Below are positions 7,542 through 16,193 of a stretch of DNA of 22,935 nucleotides, piece after piece (within the stretch, counting starts at the first letter, position 1; every line of letters starts with the position of its first letter). The notes below the pieces were generated by a model. It was not told the origin of the DNA. It worked only from the letters and a program-made list of their open reading frames with translations, and searched no databases. Origin of the DNA: CAYXBG01 sp964463145 (GTDB lineage: Bacteria; Acidobacteriota; UBA6911; RPQK01; CBDAPI01); contig CAYXBG010000024.1 of the NCBI GenBank assembly GCA_964463145.1, positions 1 through 22,935 of the forward strand, written 5' to 3'. Position numbers and translations under genes: made by a program.

Positions 7542-8090
7542 ATGCTCACGAATTATTCAGGTTCTGGTTGGGCTTGGCTGTTATTCTCCCTAGCAACCGT
7601 AGGAACTTGGGGACTTTACGGTATCTTTCTGCACTCCGGACAGATGGCCATGTTTGACACAAATAATGGCCGCTACAAAGCGTTCCTTTTTGTTGGTATC
7701 GCCTACCTTTTGACTGCCGTAATTGCGCCCTTAGTAATCCTTTTCCGTAACGGAGCAACATTCGAATTCCCAGCAAAAGGTGTGGCCTTATCGTTGGCAG
7801 CCGGGATATTGGGTGCAGCCGGGGCATTCTGTGCCTTAGCGGCCTTCGGTGCTGGAGGGTCTCCTAGTGTCGTGATGTCCATCATTTTCGCGGGCGCACC
7901 CATCATAAATGCTATCGTAGCAATTTCCCTTAACCCTCCTGCAGGAGGGTTAAGTTCCCTTCGCCTGCCATTTGTCCTGGGAATTTTACTAGCAGCTCTG
8001 GGAGGTTTCCTGGTAACAGCTTATAAACCAATTCCTGGCACAAAAACTCTGGTTGCTGACAAACCTTCCAGTGAGACCAATCGAGACTGA
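7542..8090 (+). CDS. EamA-like (half-size DMT) membrane protein
   Basis: Integral membrane protein of 182 residues with five predicted helices (roughly residues 10-30, 46-67, 78-104, 108-129 and 142-161) and a short polar tail. Glycine- and alanine-rich helices and one five-helix unit suggest a single EamA/DMT repeat rather than the usual two. Half-size DMT proteins generally act as dimers, and the substrate cannot be inferred. ATG 7542 is chosen over an in-frame TTG at 7539 because GGAAGGAAG lies about 7 nt upstream of the ATG. The gene contains a 26-nt perfect palindrome. It converges with the end of the long minus-strand operon; the 82 nt between them (8091-8172) show no clear terminator. 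Confidence 0.7.
   Translation: MLTNYSGSGWAWLLFSLATVGTWGLYGIFLHSGQMAMFDTNNGRYKAFLFVGIAYLLTAVIAPLVILFRNGATFEFPAKGVALSLAAGILGAAGAFCALAAFGAGGSPSVVMSIIFAGAPIINAIVAISLNPPAGGLSSLRLPFVLGILLAALGGFLVTAYKPIPGTKTLVADKPSSETNRD
7929..7954. repeat. 26-nt perfect palindrome inside the EamA-like gene
   Basis: The half-site CTTAACCCTCCTG (7929-7941) is followed immediately by its exact reverse complement (7942-7954) with no spacer. It is bordered on both sides by the direct repeat TTCCCT. It encodes the loop SLNPPAGGLSSL between helices 4 and 5. Confidence 0.85.
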
Positions 8091-8172
8091 TCGCAAACAC
8101 ATGAACTGATGCCCTCAGCGACCTTGGAAACGTGTCAGGGGCCGAATTTCTTGCAACTCCGGAAAAAGTCGG

Positions 8173-11100
8173 CTATTCCGTCTTCAAGATAGGTAATAAA
8201 GGTACTCGGAACGAGACTCTAACTGCAAGCAAACTAGCCGTCATCCCAAAGGCAAAGACCAGTAGTACTGTGTATAACATTGGCCCTAGGGGTGATTGAG
8301 AACTCAAATGCTCCCAATTAGGGATTAGTGCTATAAGCGCTGACAAAAAACCGATACTTAAGCCCGATATCAGCAGCCACCCGTTCTCAATGATTACCAT
8401 TAACGACAAGCTGTATTGACTGAAGCCAGACGCTCTCATGATAGCTAGTTCACGCCGACGCTCTACAACGTTCCGGAGAAGTACTACACCCAGCCCTAGA
8501 GTTCCTAAAATAAGCCCTAAGCCTCCCAGTGTTTCAAAGGTCGAGATATAGGTATTCCTAACTGCAAGATATCCGGCCAGCTTTTGAACTGTTTCTTGTG
8601 CGCTAAAGCCATATTCACCTAGATTCCCCTCAAGGAAATCCATCACTAGCTGTGGTTCTTGCTTGTCCGATTCAATTAAAAAGTAAGAATACCCCTCGCG
8701 ATCCGGAAACACTTCCTGGAAAGTCTCTTCAGAAATAAGCAGTTCACTTTGGAACAGGCTCCCCTTAAGAAGTCCCACTAGACGCAGCTTTACAGGTCTC
8801 CCTAAACCATCGTTTATTTTCAATTCCTGTCCGAGTCCCAATTGGAGAACCCACTGGACAGACTCGTAATCGCCGATAACAGGAATAACTCCTTCTCCAA
8901 GATTTCGCTCCAGGAGCAGCCAGGGATTGGATTTTTCCGCCAGAGTCACATCGGAAGGGAGATGGGAGAATGTGAAACCTCCTCGAGTCCTAAAATCTTC
9001 AGGAACTCCGAGCATTCGGGGCCGTACGGGACGATAAAGATTCAGACAGCTGGTATCATCTCCAGGTTGTAATCGCATGGGGTAGATATATACGCCTTTA
9101 AAATTCTCACCGCTATGGTCAATACCCAGTTCAAAACGTCCAACTTCCGTATTTATATCCTGCAAAATAGGCATTTCTACTTGACCGACTATTTGGAATC
9201 CTCCCGTGACTGAGCTACGGTCTGTCAGGTCTCCATTCAAACTAACTCGGTTAGCGGCCATAGATAAAATCGTGAAGGTTGCTAGCGCGATGAGGGCAAC
9301 ACTGACATTACTCCGAGTTGCGTTGCGTTGACTATTCCGGTAGGCAAGACTCCTCCAAGACAGTCCACCTGGTACCCCAGTAGGAAGTCGGCACCAGCTC
9401 GAAAAATACATCAACAATACAAAAAGGAGTAACAGAGCCAGCCCAAAAAATAACTCGGTTTCATACTTCGTCAATTGCGACCTAAACATGACACTAACGA
9501 GAAATAAGGCACCACTCAATATCAATAGAAGACGGCGCACTACTCGATTAATAGGACTTTCCGAACCTTGCTCCTGCATCTTGAAATTACCTGATAGCAA
9601 ACTAGTAGCCGAAAAGCCCAGCAGCCTTCTCAACGACAGCCAAACTGTTATATAAGTTGCAGTAGCAGTGGCTACAAATCCTGCGAGTACCGACTGCCAT
9701 TTCACGTGAAGTGATAGGGCCGTCGTACCGACTGCATCCAACCACCAAGTTCGCAACCCAGCAAGCATAATCCAAGCGTAAATCAGTGCAACCGCGCCCC
9801 CGAGTGCACAGCCCAGCACCAGGATTGCGCGGGATTCGTGCAGAAGTAACGCTCGCAAACGTCCGTTTGAATAGCCAAGGGCCTTAAGTATTCCAAGCTC
9901 CTGAGAACGACTCTCAGTAGCTAAACAAAAAAGAAGAACCACAAGGAGGAGGGCTGCTAAAACAAGGAAAGCGCTAAATCCAAGAAAAAGTCCTGCAAAA
10001 TCTGTAGGACCTTTAGAGGCAAGTAACACTCTATCCCGAATAGGCTCGATCTCAAATCCGACTTCTTCTAGTATTAGTGACCTGATTAGTTCCCGCTCGA
10101 TCAGAGGTTGACTCTCATCCCATGAAATGCCCCCTCCAGAGACCTTAAATCGGATGCTCGTAACATCCCCATAACGACCTGCCCATAATTTCCTAGCTGT
10201 AGGAAGAGATACAAATGCTTTGGGTGCTGCCCCATAACGATCCCAGTAGTCCTCATCTCGTGACTTAATCTGGCCAAGATCAATGGGAAAGGGCGGTTCC
10301 CAGTGAGCCATGTCATCCGCTGTATGGATCCCAGGAAGTTGAGGTGTCAGATAAGAATCTCCACCCAATCCATCCATCTGGACAAATCCGGCAACACGTA
10401 GCCGAACACTTTCAGTAGACAAGGCATTCCGGAAACCCATTTTATAATAAGTGAGATCTATGGAGTCTCCTTTTCTAGCGTTGAGCTCGTCTCTAGCCCA
10501 CCAGTTCAGATAGAGCTCTTCTTCTCCTAGATGAGGCGCTACCTGTCCATCGTTGAGAAATAACTGAGAAGGTGGCGACCCGTTTTCCGGCTCAATAGCC
10601 GTAACCGTAGAATAGGGGATAGAGTTATCTCCAACTCGCAATTCGTTCGCCAAATAAGTGAAAATGACTACAGCATCCAGGTCTTTTTTTCGAGCAAGTT
10701 TTAGGGCACTCTCTACTTCTCCGGGGCTAAGAAAAAACTCTGCGCTCTCTAGAACTAGCCCACCCTGATCATCTTGCAGAATCCTCAACCCAATATCCTC
10801 TGGCTCTAAAACACTTCTCAGTGCTGATCTTATTGCCGCTTCAGACTTCTCGGACCCCACCCCTTTCAATAAAAACCTGTTCGCCAATCCCCCTTCGGAT
10901 TCATCCTGAATTGCTTTTTGCAACTGGTCTCGATCGAAGTAGGCATTGAGTAGAACAGATTGTGTTGGCCGCAGAGCGAACTGGCCTATTCCGTTATCTT
11001 CTACGATATTCCCTACGGTTCCTCGGATAGTTTGGATCACCTCGGAAGGATCACGACGTCCAACTAAAGTCTCACGACTGGCCCGGGACTGTTTCATCAA

Positions 11101-11565
11101 ATAGAAAACTAGTGGGTCCCCCTCCTCAACTCCCAATTCAAGACTGAGAGATCTGTTGATGATGACAGGAGGGAACAACTCATTGGGGTCACTATGAAAC
11201 TCTATTTTTTCATCAAACAAATCCCCGAAAGAGTCTGTAATACCATGGATAGCAACAGAAGAAACTCGTCTCCCGAGCTTAGGACTGAAGACACTACCGT
11301 CAAGTCTTATAATCGGTACTACTCGTGAAAACGATTCCTGGAATATCGCCTCAGACAATAATCGATCAGCAAGAGACTCATCCACCAAGTGGTCTGAACT
11401 GAGAACAATATCAATAGAACCGATACGGTCGAGCCCCAGCACGCGGAGACTCTCTTTGACCGAGTCCCCAACAATTAATGCTCCCGTCACCACCGCTGCA
11501 GTTATAACGGTTGCTATAAAAACAGGCAGGTAACGCCTCCAGTGGAAAGTTAGACTTCTGTACAT
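8173..11565 (-). CDS. Large double FtsX-like ABC permease (YbbP-like)
   Basis: Inner-membrane permease of 1130 residues in the MacB/LolC/FtsX (type VII) ABC superfamily. Ten hydrophobic segments are visible (about 13-33, 525-549, 578-602, 622-646, 678-694, 704-722, 753-771, 1012-1032, 1053-1080, 1096-1116). Two large extracytoplasmic domains lie at about 34-524 and 772-1011. Both FtsX coupling loops are present: SQELGILKALGYS (554-566) and RRRELAIMRASGFS (1036-1049). Ten helices with two periplasmic domains match the layout of E. coli YbbP (about 800 residues), but this protein is far longer, mostly from a bigger first domain. Known relatives extract or move lipids or other hydrophobic molecules rather than acting as classic importers. 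It overlaps the upstream ATPase gene by 16 nt, with SD GAGGATGGAG before ATG 11565, and is the last gene of the operon. The cargo is unknown. Confidence 0.88.
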   Translation of the reverse strand: MYRSLTFHWRRYLPVFIATVITAAVVTGALIVGDSVKESLRVLGLDRIGSIDIVLSSDHLVDESLADRLLSEAIFQESFSRVVPIIRLDGSVFSPKLGRRVSSVAIHGITDSFGDLFDEKIEFHSDPNELFPPVIINRSLSLELGVEEGDPLVFYLMKQSRASRETLVGRRDPSEVIQTIRGTVGNIVEDNGIGQFALRPTQSVLLNAYFDRDQLQKAIQDESEGGLANRFLLKGVGSEKSEAAIRSALRSVLEPEDIGLRILQDDQGGLVLESAEFFLSPGEVESALKLARKKDLDAVVIFTYLANELRVGDNSIPYSTVTAIEPENGSPPSQLFLNDGQVAPHLGEEELYLNWWARDELNARKGDSIDLTYYKMGFRNALSTESVRLRVAGFVQMDGLGGDSYLTPQLPGIHTADDMAHWEPPFPIDLGQIKSRDEDYWDRYGAAPKAFVSLPTARKLWAGRYGDVTSIRFKVSGGGISWDESQPLIERELIRSLILEEVGFEIEPIRDRVLLASKGPTDFAGLFLGFSAFLVLAALLLVVLLFCLATESRSQELGILKALGYSNGRLRALLLHESRAILVLGCALGGAVALIYAWIMLAGLRTWWLDAVGTTALSLHVKWQSVLAGFVATATATYITVWLSLRRLLGFSATSLLSGNFKMQEQGSESPINRVVRRLLLILSGALFLVSVMFRSQLTKYETELFFGLALLLLFVLLMYFSSWCRLPTGVPGGLSWRSLAYRNSQRNATRSNVSVALIALATFTILSMAANRVSLNGDLTDRSSVTGGFQIVGQVEMPILQDINTEVGRFELGIDHSGENFKGVYIYPMRLQPGDDTSCLNLYRPVRPRMLGVPEDFRTRGGFTFSHLPSDVTLAEKSNPWLLLERNLGEGVIPVIGDYESVQWVLQLGLGQELKINDGLGRPVKLRLVGLLKGSLFQSELLISEETFQEVFPDREGYSYFLIESDKQEPQLVMDFLEGNLGEYGFSAQETVQKLAGYLAVRNTYISTFETLGGLGLILGTLGLGVVLLRNVVERRRELAIMRASGFSQYSLSLMVIIENGWLLISGLSIGFLSALIALIPNWEHLSSQSPLGPMLYTVLLVFAFGMTASLLAVRVSFRVPLLPILKTE

Positions 11566-12254
11566 GCTCCATCCTCAAGATGAAGTTGCCTAGGAAATCT
11601 ATCAGCTAGCTCCAGACTGTGCGTGACAGCAATCATTAGAGCTCTCGCTTGTCCGTTGACCTCAAAAAGAACATCCGCCACCCGTCGAGCCGTAGTACGA
11701 TCCAAATTCCCGGTCGGTTCATCACATAAAAGAATGGATGGCCTGTTAATCAGAGCCCTGGCGATTGCTACTCTCTGGCACTCACCGCCAGACAATTGAG
11801 CAGGGCGATGATCGATTCGGTGCGAAAGATCTATCTGCTCCACCAAATCCAAAGCTCTTCTACGGACCTCCTGAGATATAGAAGAAGCGCCTGCCAGTAC
11901 TGGTAATAAGATATTTTCTAGTACCGAGTATTGGGGGAGCAGGTAGTGTTCTTGGAAAACAAAACCAATATTCTGGTTGCGGAATTGGGAAAGACGCACC
12001 TCATTCTGATCGAATGGATTACGACCATTCAGGTGTACAGTCCCAGATGTGGGAGGTTCTAATGTCCCAAGAATATGGAGGAGAGTACTTTTACCAGAAC
12101 CGGATGGTCCTGTGATGACAATATTCTCTCCCGATCGGCCATCGAATGAGATCCCACTCAAGACCTGGATACTACTCTCGGAAATCTGAAATCGCTTCCG
12201 GACATCTCTTACTTGAACAGTAGATTCCATCATCGTATTCACGCCTACCCCCAT
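11550..12254 (-). CDS. LolD/YbbA-like ABC transporter ATP-binding protein
   Basis: ATPase partner of the adjacent FtsX-like permease, 234 residues, typical of the LolD/MacB-N/YbbA group. Motifs: Walker A GPSGSGKST (49-57), Q-loop in GFVFQEHYLLPQYSVLENI, signature LSGGECQRVAIARAL, Walker B ILLCDEPTGNLD and switch His in AVTHS. The TGNLD ending of Walker B is characteristic of this subfamily. The start at ATG 12254 has a GAGG about 7 nt upstream; ATGs at residues 8 and 9 are weaker alternatives. It begins 9 nt after the symporter gene ends and overlaps the permease gene by 16 nt, so it is clearly within the operon. Confidence 0.93.
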   Translation of the reverse strand: MGVGVNTMMESTVQVRDVRKRFQISESSIQVLSGISFDGRSGENIVITGPSGSGKSTLLHILGTLEPPTSGTVHLNGRNPFDQNEVRLSQFRNQNIGFVFQEHYLLPQYSVLENILLPVLAGASSISQEVRRRALDLVEQIDLSHRIDHRPAQLSGGECQRVAIARALINRPSILLCDEPTGNLDRTTARRVADVLFEVNGQARALMIAVTHSLELADRFPRQLHLEDGACTEV

Positions 12255-12263
12255 TTTATTCCT

Positions 12264-13742
12264 CTATTCCTCGCTGAAGGCATCTTCGTCTGAAAAAAAC
12301 TGCCTAATCACCTCTTCGTCGGGAGGAGTTGTTAGGAGTGATCCGACGACCAGGGCAAAACAAGAAGCACCAAAGATCACTACTATAGGCATAAGACCTC
12401 CCGCTAGAGAGTAATCGGGAATTCCCCAACCCTGGAAAAAGAAAAAAATCCAAAGACTACCTGTCACTAGTAATGAGCTTAGGGCTCCCCATTTCGTACT
12501 TCTACGCCAGTAAAGAGCTGCAACCAGAATAGGCATAAGCGCAGCGTATCCGGTAAAAGACCATACTCCTAAACTGAAAATACTCTTGTCCGAGATCAAA
12601 GAAAGTCCGAATGTGACTCCCAAAATAAGTACTACAAAAATCCGGCCGATAATCAGCTGAGCCCTATCACTGAGTAAGTCACGACGGATGTAGTGCCCCA
12701 CCACATCCTGTGTAAACATCTTACCAATCGAAAGTACTTGAGAATCCAATGAAGACATAATAGCCGCAAAGACTCCAGCAGCTAGCACCCCCCCTAGAAC
12801 CTCTGGTGCAAGTTGCTGGATCATTCTAACTAAGACTGAATTCACAGCTCCGCCTTGCAGATCTGGGAACGGCACCCGACCTATGACCCCGAGAAGCACA
12901 GTTGGAATCCAAACAATCGCAATACAGATCGGATAGCCAATAATAGAAAGGTTGAACGTCCTTGAACTCCGAGCAGAAAGCCAGTGCATAAAGAGATGGG
13001 GAAACATAGCTGCTGACATTGGGATAAAGAGATACGAAGCTATCTCAAACCCTCCAAAATTGGTAGCGATATTGAGTAAGGAAGGGTGGGATTCTCCTAC
13101 TTCAGCTAAAACAACCGAAAGTCCTCCCAACTTAGAACTAATGTAAAAAGATGAGACAACTCCGAGGGTTCCAAAAATGATGGTCTGGAAAGTGTTGGCC
13201 CAAGCCGTACCCCTTAGACCGCTGGCCGTTACATAGCATAACACCACCAGGCATACAAGCAGACTTCCCATCCATACTGGAAACCTACCGGATGTGATCT
13301 GATTTAGTGTGATCCCGGCACCCATTACCCCCAGGAGTAAGTAGGGTATCAGAAGTCCTAGTAGCACCAAAAAAAGAAGGAACCCGAGAAATCCAGATTT
13401 CCAACGAGCCCGAAAAAACTCTGCTTGAGTCATGAAACCGTACCGTCTACCAAGACTGCATACTGGTCTCCCTAGGAAGAAAAAAACTGCAGGGACCACT
13501 ATTGCCGAAGAGGAAGCCATCAAAGCAAATACTCCGACTCCACGTCTGTAGGCTTCCCCTGATGCTCCAAGGATCGCGAAGGCAGTCATCTGCGTCCCGA
13601 AAAGTGTCATCAGAAGGACAACAGGGCCGATCGACCTATTAGCAAGAAAATAATCCTCTCCAGACTTAGTAAGGAAAGTGCGGCCAAGAAGTCCTATCCC
13701 TATGAGAACGAGAAAGTAGATTCCGATGATCAATAGAATCAA
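12264..13742 (-). CDS. Sodium:solute symporter family protein
   Basis: Inner-membrane secondary transporter of 492 residues with about 13 hydrophobic segments, the length and layout of the SSS family (relatives of PutP, PanF and SglT). Family features include an N terminus leading to GEDYFLANRSIG, then TLFGTQMTAFAILGASGEAYRRG in the first core helix region and GVFAAIMSSLDSQVLSIGKMF in a later core helix (SSLDS is a common sodium-site region). Substrates range from amino acids and carboxylates to sugars, so none is assigned. It starts with TTG 13742, whose TTGA overlaps the stop of the small upstream gene, implying coupled translation. Pairing with a DUF3311-like small protein is common for this family. 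The ATPase gene follows after 9 nt. Confidence 0.92.
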   Translation of the reverse strand: MILLIIGIYFLVLIGIGLLGRTFLTKSGEDYFLANRSIGPVVLLMTLFGTQMTAFAILGASGEAYRRGVGVFALMASSSAIVVPAVFFFLGRPVCSLGRRYGFMTQAEFFRARWKSGFLGFLLFLVLLGLLIPYLLLGVMGAGITLNQITSGRFPVWMGSLLVCLVVLCYVTASGLRGTAWANTFQTIIFGTLGVVSSFYISSKLGGLSVVLAEVGESHPSLLNIATNFGGFEIASYLFIPMSAAMFPHLFMHWLSARSSRTFNLSIIGYPICIAIVWIPTVLLGVIGRVPFPDLQGGAVNSVLVRMIQQLAPEVLGGVLAAGVFAAIMSSLDSQVLSIGKMFTQDVVGHYIRRDLLSDRAQLIIGRIFVVLILGVTFGLSLISDKSIFSLGVWSFTGYAALMPILVAALYWRRSTKWGALSSLLVTGSLWIFFFFQGWGIPDYSLAGGLMPIVVIFGASCFALVVGSLLTTPPDEEVIRQFFSDEDAFSEE

Positions 13743-13966
13743 AGTTGGTCCTCACTTTTACCGGCCTTACCCTCCAATAAAGCCCAGAAGAAAAAGGCAG
13801 AGATCAGACATAGGCAAACATGATAAACAAGATCGCCTGGAAGGCCTAAGACTCCCCAGTCCGAATTCAAGGGCCAAATCTTCTGTCTCAATATCAAAAG
13901 GAAGCAGAGACTCCCCAGTTGGTAACGCCTCTTGTGCCTTAGCTTGAGTATCAATCGACTTAACAA
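13739..13966 (-). CDS. Small DUF3311-like membrane protein, symporter partner
   Basis: Small protein of 75 residues. Its middle and C-terminal part, IWPLNSDWGVLGLPGDLVYH followed by a hydrophobic helix ending FFFWALLEG, resembles the short DUF3311-type membrane proteins often encoded just before sodium:solute symporters. TTG 13966 is preferred because GGGAGG lies 5 nt upstream. The stop overlaps the symporter start by 4 nt. The N-terminal 15 residues are Arg/Lys-rich and less typical. A second frame over the same bases (13767-13997, GTG start) also reads plausibly as protein in its first half (ALPTGESLLPFDIETEDLAL), so a frameshift or sequencing error joining the two cannot be excluded. Confidence 0.6.
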   Translation of the reverse strand: MLSRLILKLRHKRRYQLGSLCFLLILRQKIWPLNSDWGVLGLPGDLVYHVCLCLISAFFFWALLEGKAGKSEDQL

Positions 13967-14009
13967 TAATGCCTCCCAAACTAGAACCTAATAACACTCA
14001 GCTCCGAGC

Positions 14010-16157
14010 TCAGCGAGTAAATTGAATAGTTGCAAAAACCGTAGCTCCATCAGCCGGAATCACAGAGCTGGATCCAAATCCGCGAACTTCATAGTCAGCT
14101 CCTGTTAAATTCTTGAAATTCAACCTGACCTGCCAATTGTGCAGACGGTAGGACAAGACAGCATCCATTGTCCAATAATCTTCCATCTCGAAGAGATTAT
14201 CAGCTGCGATAAACTGGCCACTGACATAACGTGGGCCCCAGGCCACACCCAGGCGGTTAGAGAACTCCTTGTGCGTCCAGAGATTGAAAATATGCTGAGG
14301 AGCAAATGGGGCAAAATTATTAGAACGATCCAAGGTTGCATAGGTGACAGGATTAATCCCCGTCATCACACTTTCACTGAAGCTGTTAAGTATTGATCGA
14401 TTAAGGGAATAATTGCCAGATAAGTACCAAAGATCAGATAATTGAGCCGAAAGAGCTACTTCTATACCCTGAGAATCCTGGACACCAAGTTGGCGAGTCA
14501 CTCCACTCTGATCTGGTATTGCAATGTTGCTTTTTCTGAGGTTATAAATGGACAATTCCGCTCGCAGATTACCTCCGAATAACTCCTTCTTGAACCCACC
14601 TTCAATCTGCCGACTTTCTTCAGGCTGACGGGGACCCACTACCAGAGTAGACGGTGTACCAAAAGCCGTACCTGCACTCACATAGACAAAACCCTTTTCC
14701 ATTGGTTGAAAAACCGCAGCCACTATGGGATTAAATTGTGTTTCTTTCCGATGAGTCGAAGACACTTTTTCCCTGTACTCCAGGACATCAAAACGACCTC
14801 CAGCAAAAAACTGCAAGAATTCAAGCGGTTGGAAATGGTCGATGATGTAGGGAGACCAAATCACACTGCTTACATTACCTTCCTGATACTGTCCTTGAAT
14901 CGGGAATATATTATTGTAAGGATCAACATGAGGATCGGGATTTACTAGAGGCAACGCCGGCAAATGAAACACGTCCAATGAAAATCTATCCGTCATCCTA
15001 GAAATTTCTATTCCCACCATTAAATTGTGTGAGATCGCCCCAGTCGCAAATTGGAAGATAGTCTCGAATTGAGCGCCAAGAAGTCTCTGACGATTATCCA
15101 GACTGTTGAGTACACGATGAACCTCTAAAGGTGATGGTATCGGTGGAAAAATCGCAATGGAGGGAGCAGGTAAAACCCCTGTTATTAGAGTTCCGTCAGA
15201 GATCCACTCCAAATCGGTATGATAGATTTTTGACCGAATCTTAAACCAATCTGTAAGACTGGATTCTAAATCCAACCGAAAACGAAATATCTCTTGAGCT
15301 GAATCATCATGATCTGAGCCATATGAAGTTCGTCGAGGTACTTGAGTTATCCTATCTTTGATCACGGGGATACCCGCATCTGGCTCGAACTCATTCACCA
15401 CGTATTCAAGGTTTACTGTCATTGTTGTACGCTCATTTAAATCCCATCTAAATGCAGGATTGACCGCACCCTGATAGCTCGGCTTGGAACGATAGCCTTC
15501 AGAAAACTGTCCCATTGCATTGAACCGAAAAGCTACACTAGAACCTGGACTACTACGATTAAAGTCAAATTGAACTCTAACTGGGTCAAAAGAGCCTAAT
15601 CTGTATGAGGCCTGCAGAAATTGCTGCCCTACCAGAGGCTGTTTTCGCTTTAGATTGACCGCTCCGAAAATAGAATTTCCGCCATATAGAAAGCCTAGTG
15701 GGCCTCTCAAAACCTCAACTTGATCAACGTTGTATAGATCATAGAAGGTCGCCTCCGGCTCAGCGGCTCCATCTGTCAGGACTAACCCACTTGACAATGA
15801 GTCCAAGCCACGTACTACGAATAGGTCGTGAACTCCAAAACCCGTTTGAATATTCACTCCGGGTACGTTTTTCAGGGTATCACTCAAGATTACTCCATCC
15901 TGACTCTTGAACAGGGACTGAGGAACCACAGAAACACTCGCGGGTGTTTCTAAAATCGGTAAAGGCGACTTAGTGAAGAAGGCAGATTCCTCAGCCTTTT
16001 CAGGTAAGCTCTCTTCGACTGTAATTACGTAGGAAGGACCTTTGACACTTTCACTCTTTTCGGCCTCTCCCTCCGTATTACCCGACTGCGCCTCGAGAGG
16101 TTTGACCAAATACATGGTTAGTGCGAACACTATAAAAAATGTTTCCAACCGAACCAT
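14010..16157 (-). CDS. TonB-dependent outer membrane receptor, siderophore type
   Basis: Outer-membrane gated channel of 715 residues taking up a scarce or large substrate with TonB-ExbBD energy. A signal peptide (residues 1 to about 23, ending LEAQ) is followed by a short Glu/Ser-rich segment with a possible TonB box (VITVEES). The plug domain carries ETPASVSVVPQSLF, the LKNVPGVNIQTGFG region, VRGLDS and VEVLRGPLGFLYGGNSIFGA. The rest is a beta-barrel. Plug motifs fit the siderophore/FhuA-like group rather than SusC, BtuB or CirA. The last residues are FATIQFTR, so the usual terminal aromatic is not the final residue. ATG 16157 has no strong SD; the gene starts 36 nt after the beta-propeller gene. 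The substrate is not evident and need not be an iron chelate. Confidence 0.93.
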   Translation of the reverse strand: MVRLETFFIVFALTMYLVKPLEAQSGNTEGEAEKSESVKGPSYVITVEESLPEKAEESAFFTKSPLPILETPASVSVVPQSLFKSQDGVILSDTLKNVPGVNIQTGFGVHDLFVVRGLDSLSSGLVLTDGAAEPEATFYDLYNVDQVEVLRGPLGFLYGGNSIFGAVNLKRKQPLVGQQFLQASYRLGSFDPVRVQFDFNRSSPGSSVAFRFNAMGQFSEGYRSKPSYQGAVNPAFRWDLNERTTMTVNLEYVVNEFEPDAGIPVIKDRITQVPRRTSYGSDHDDSAQEIFRFRLDLESSLTDWFKIRSKIYHTDLEWISDGTLITGVLPAPSIAIFPPIPSPLEVHRVLNSLDNRQRLLGAQFETIFQFATGAISHNLMVGIEISRMTDRFSLDVFHLPALPLVNPDPHVDPYNNIFPIQGQYQEGNVSSVIWSPYIIDHFQPLEFLQFFAGGRFDVLEYREKVSSTHRKETQFNPIVAAVFQPMEKGFVYVSAGTAFGTPSTLVVGPRQPEESRQIEGGFKKELFGGNLRAELSIYNLRKSNIAIPDQSGVTRQLGVQDSQGIEVALSAQLSDLWYLSGNYSLNRSILNSFSESVMTGINPVTYATLDRSNNFAPFAPQHIFNLWTHKEFSNRLGVAWGPRYVSGQFIAADNLFEMEDYWTMDAVLSYRLHNWQVRLNFKNLTGADYEVRGFGSSSVIPADGATVFATIQFTR

Positions 16158-16193
16158 AAAGTTTATTCAGCCTTGAATAGAAGAGCTGCGAAC

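Noticed and set aside
14010..16157. TonB receptor and operon as a siderophore biosynthesis cluster
   Set aside because: No NRPS, NIS synthetase, ornithine hydroxylase or other siderophore enzymes are present; the plug family alone does not prove an iron chelate substrate.
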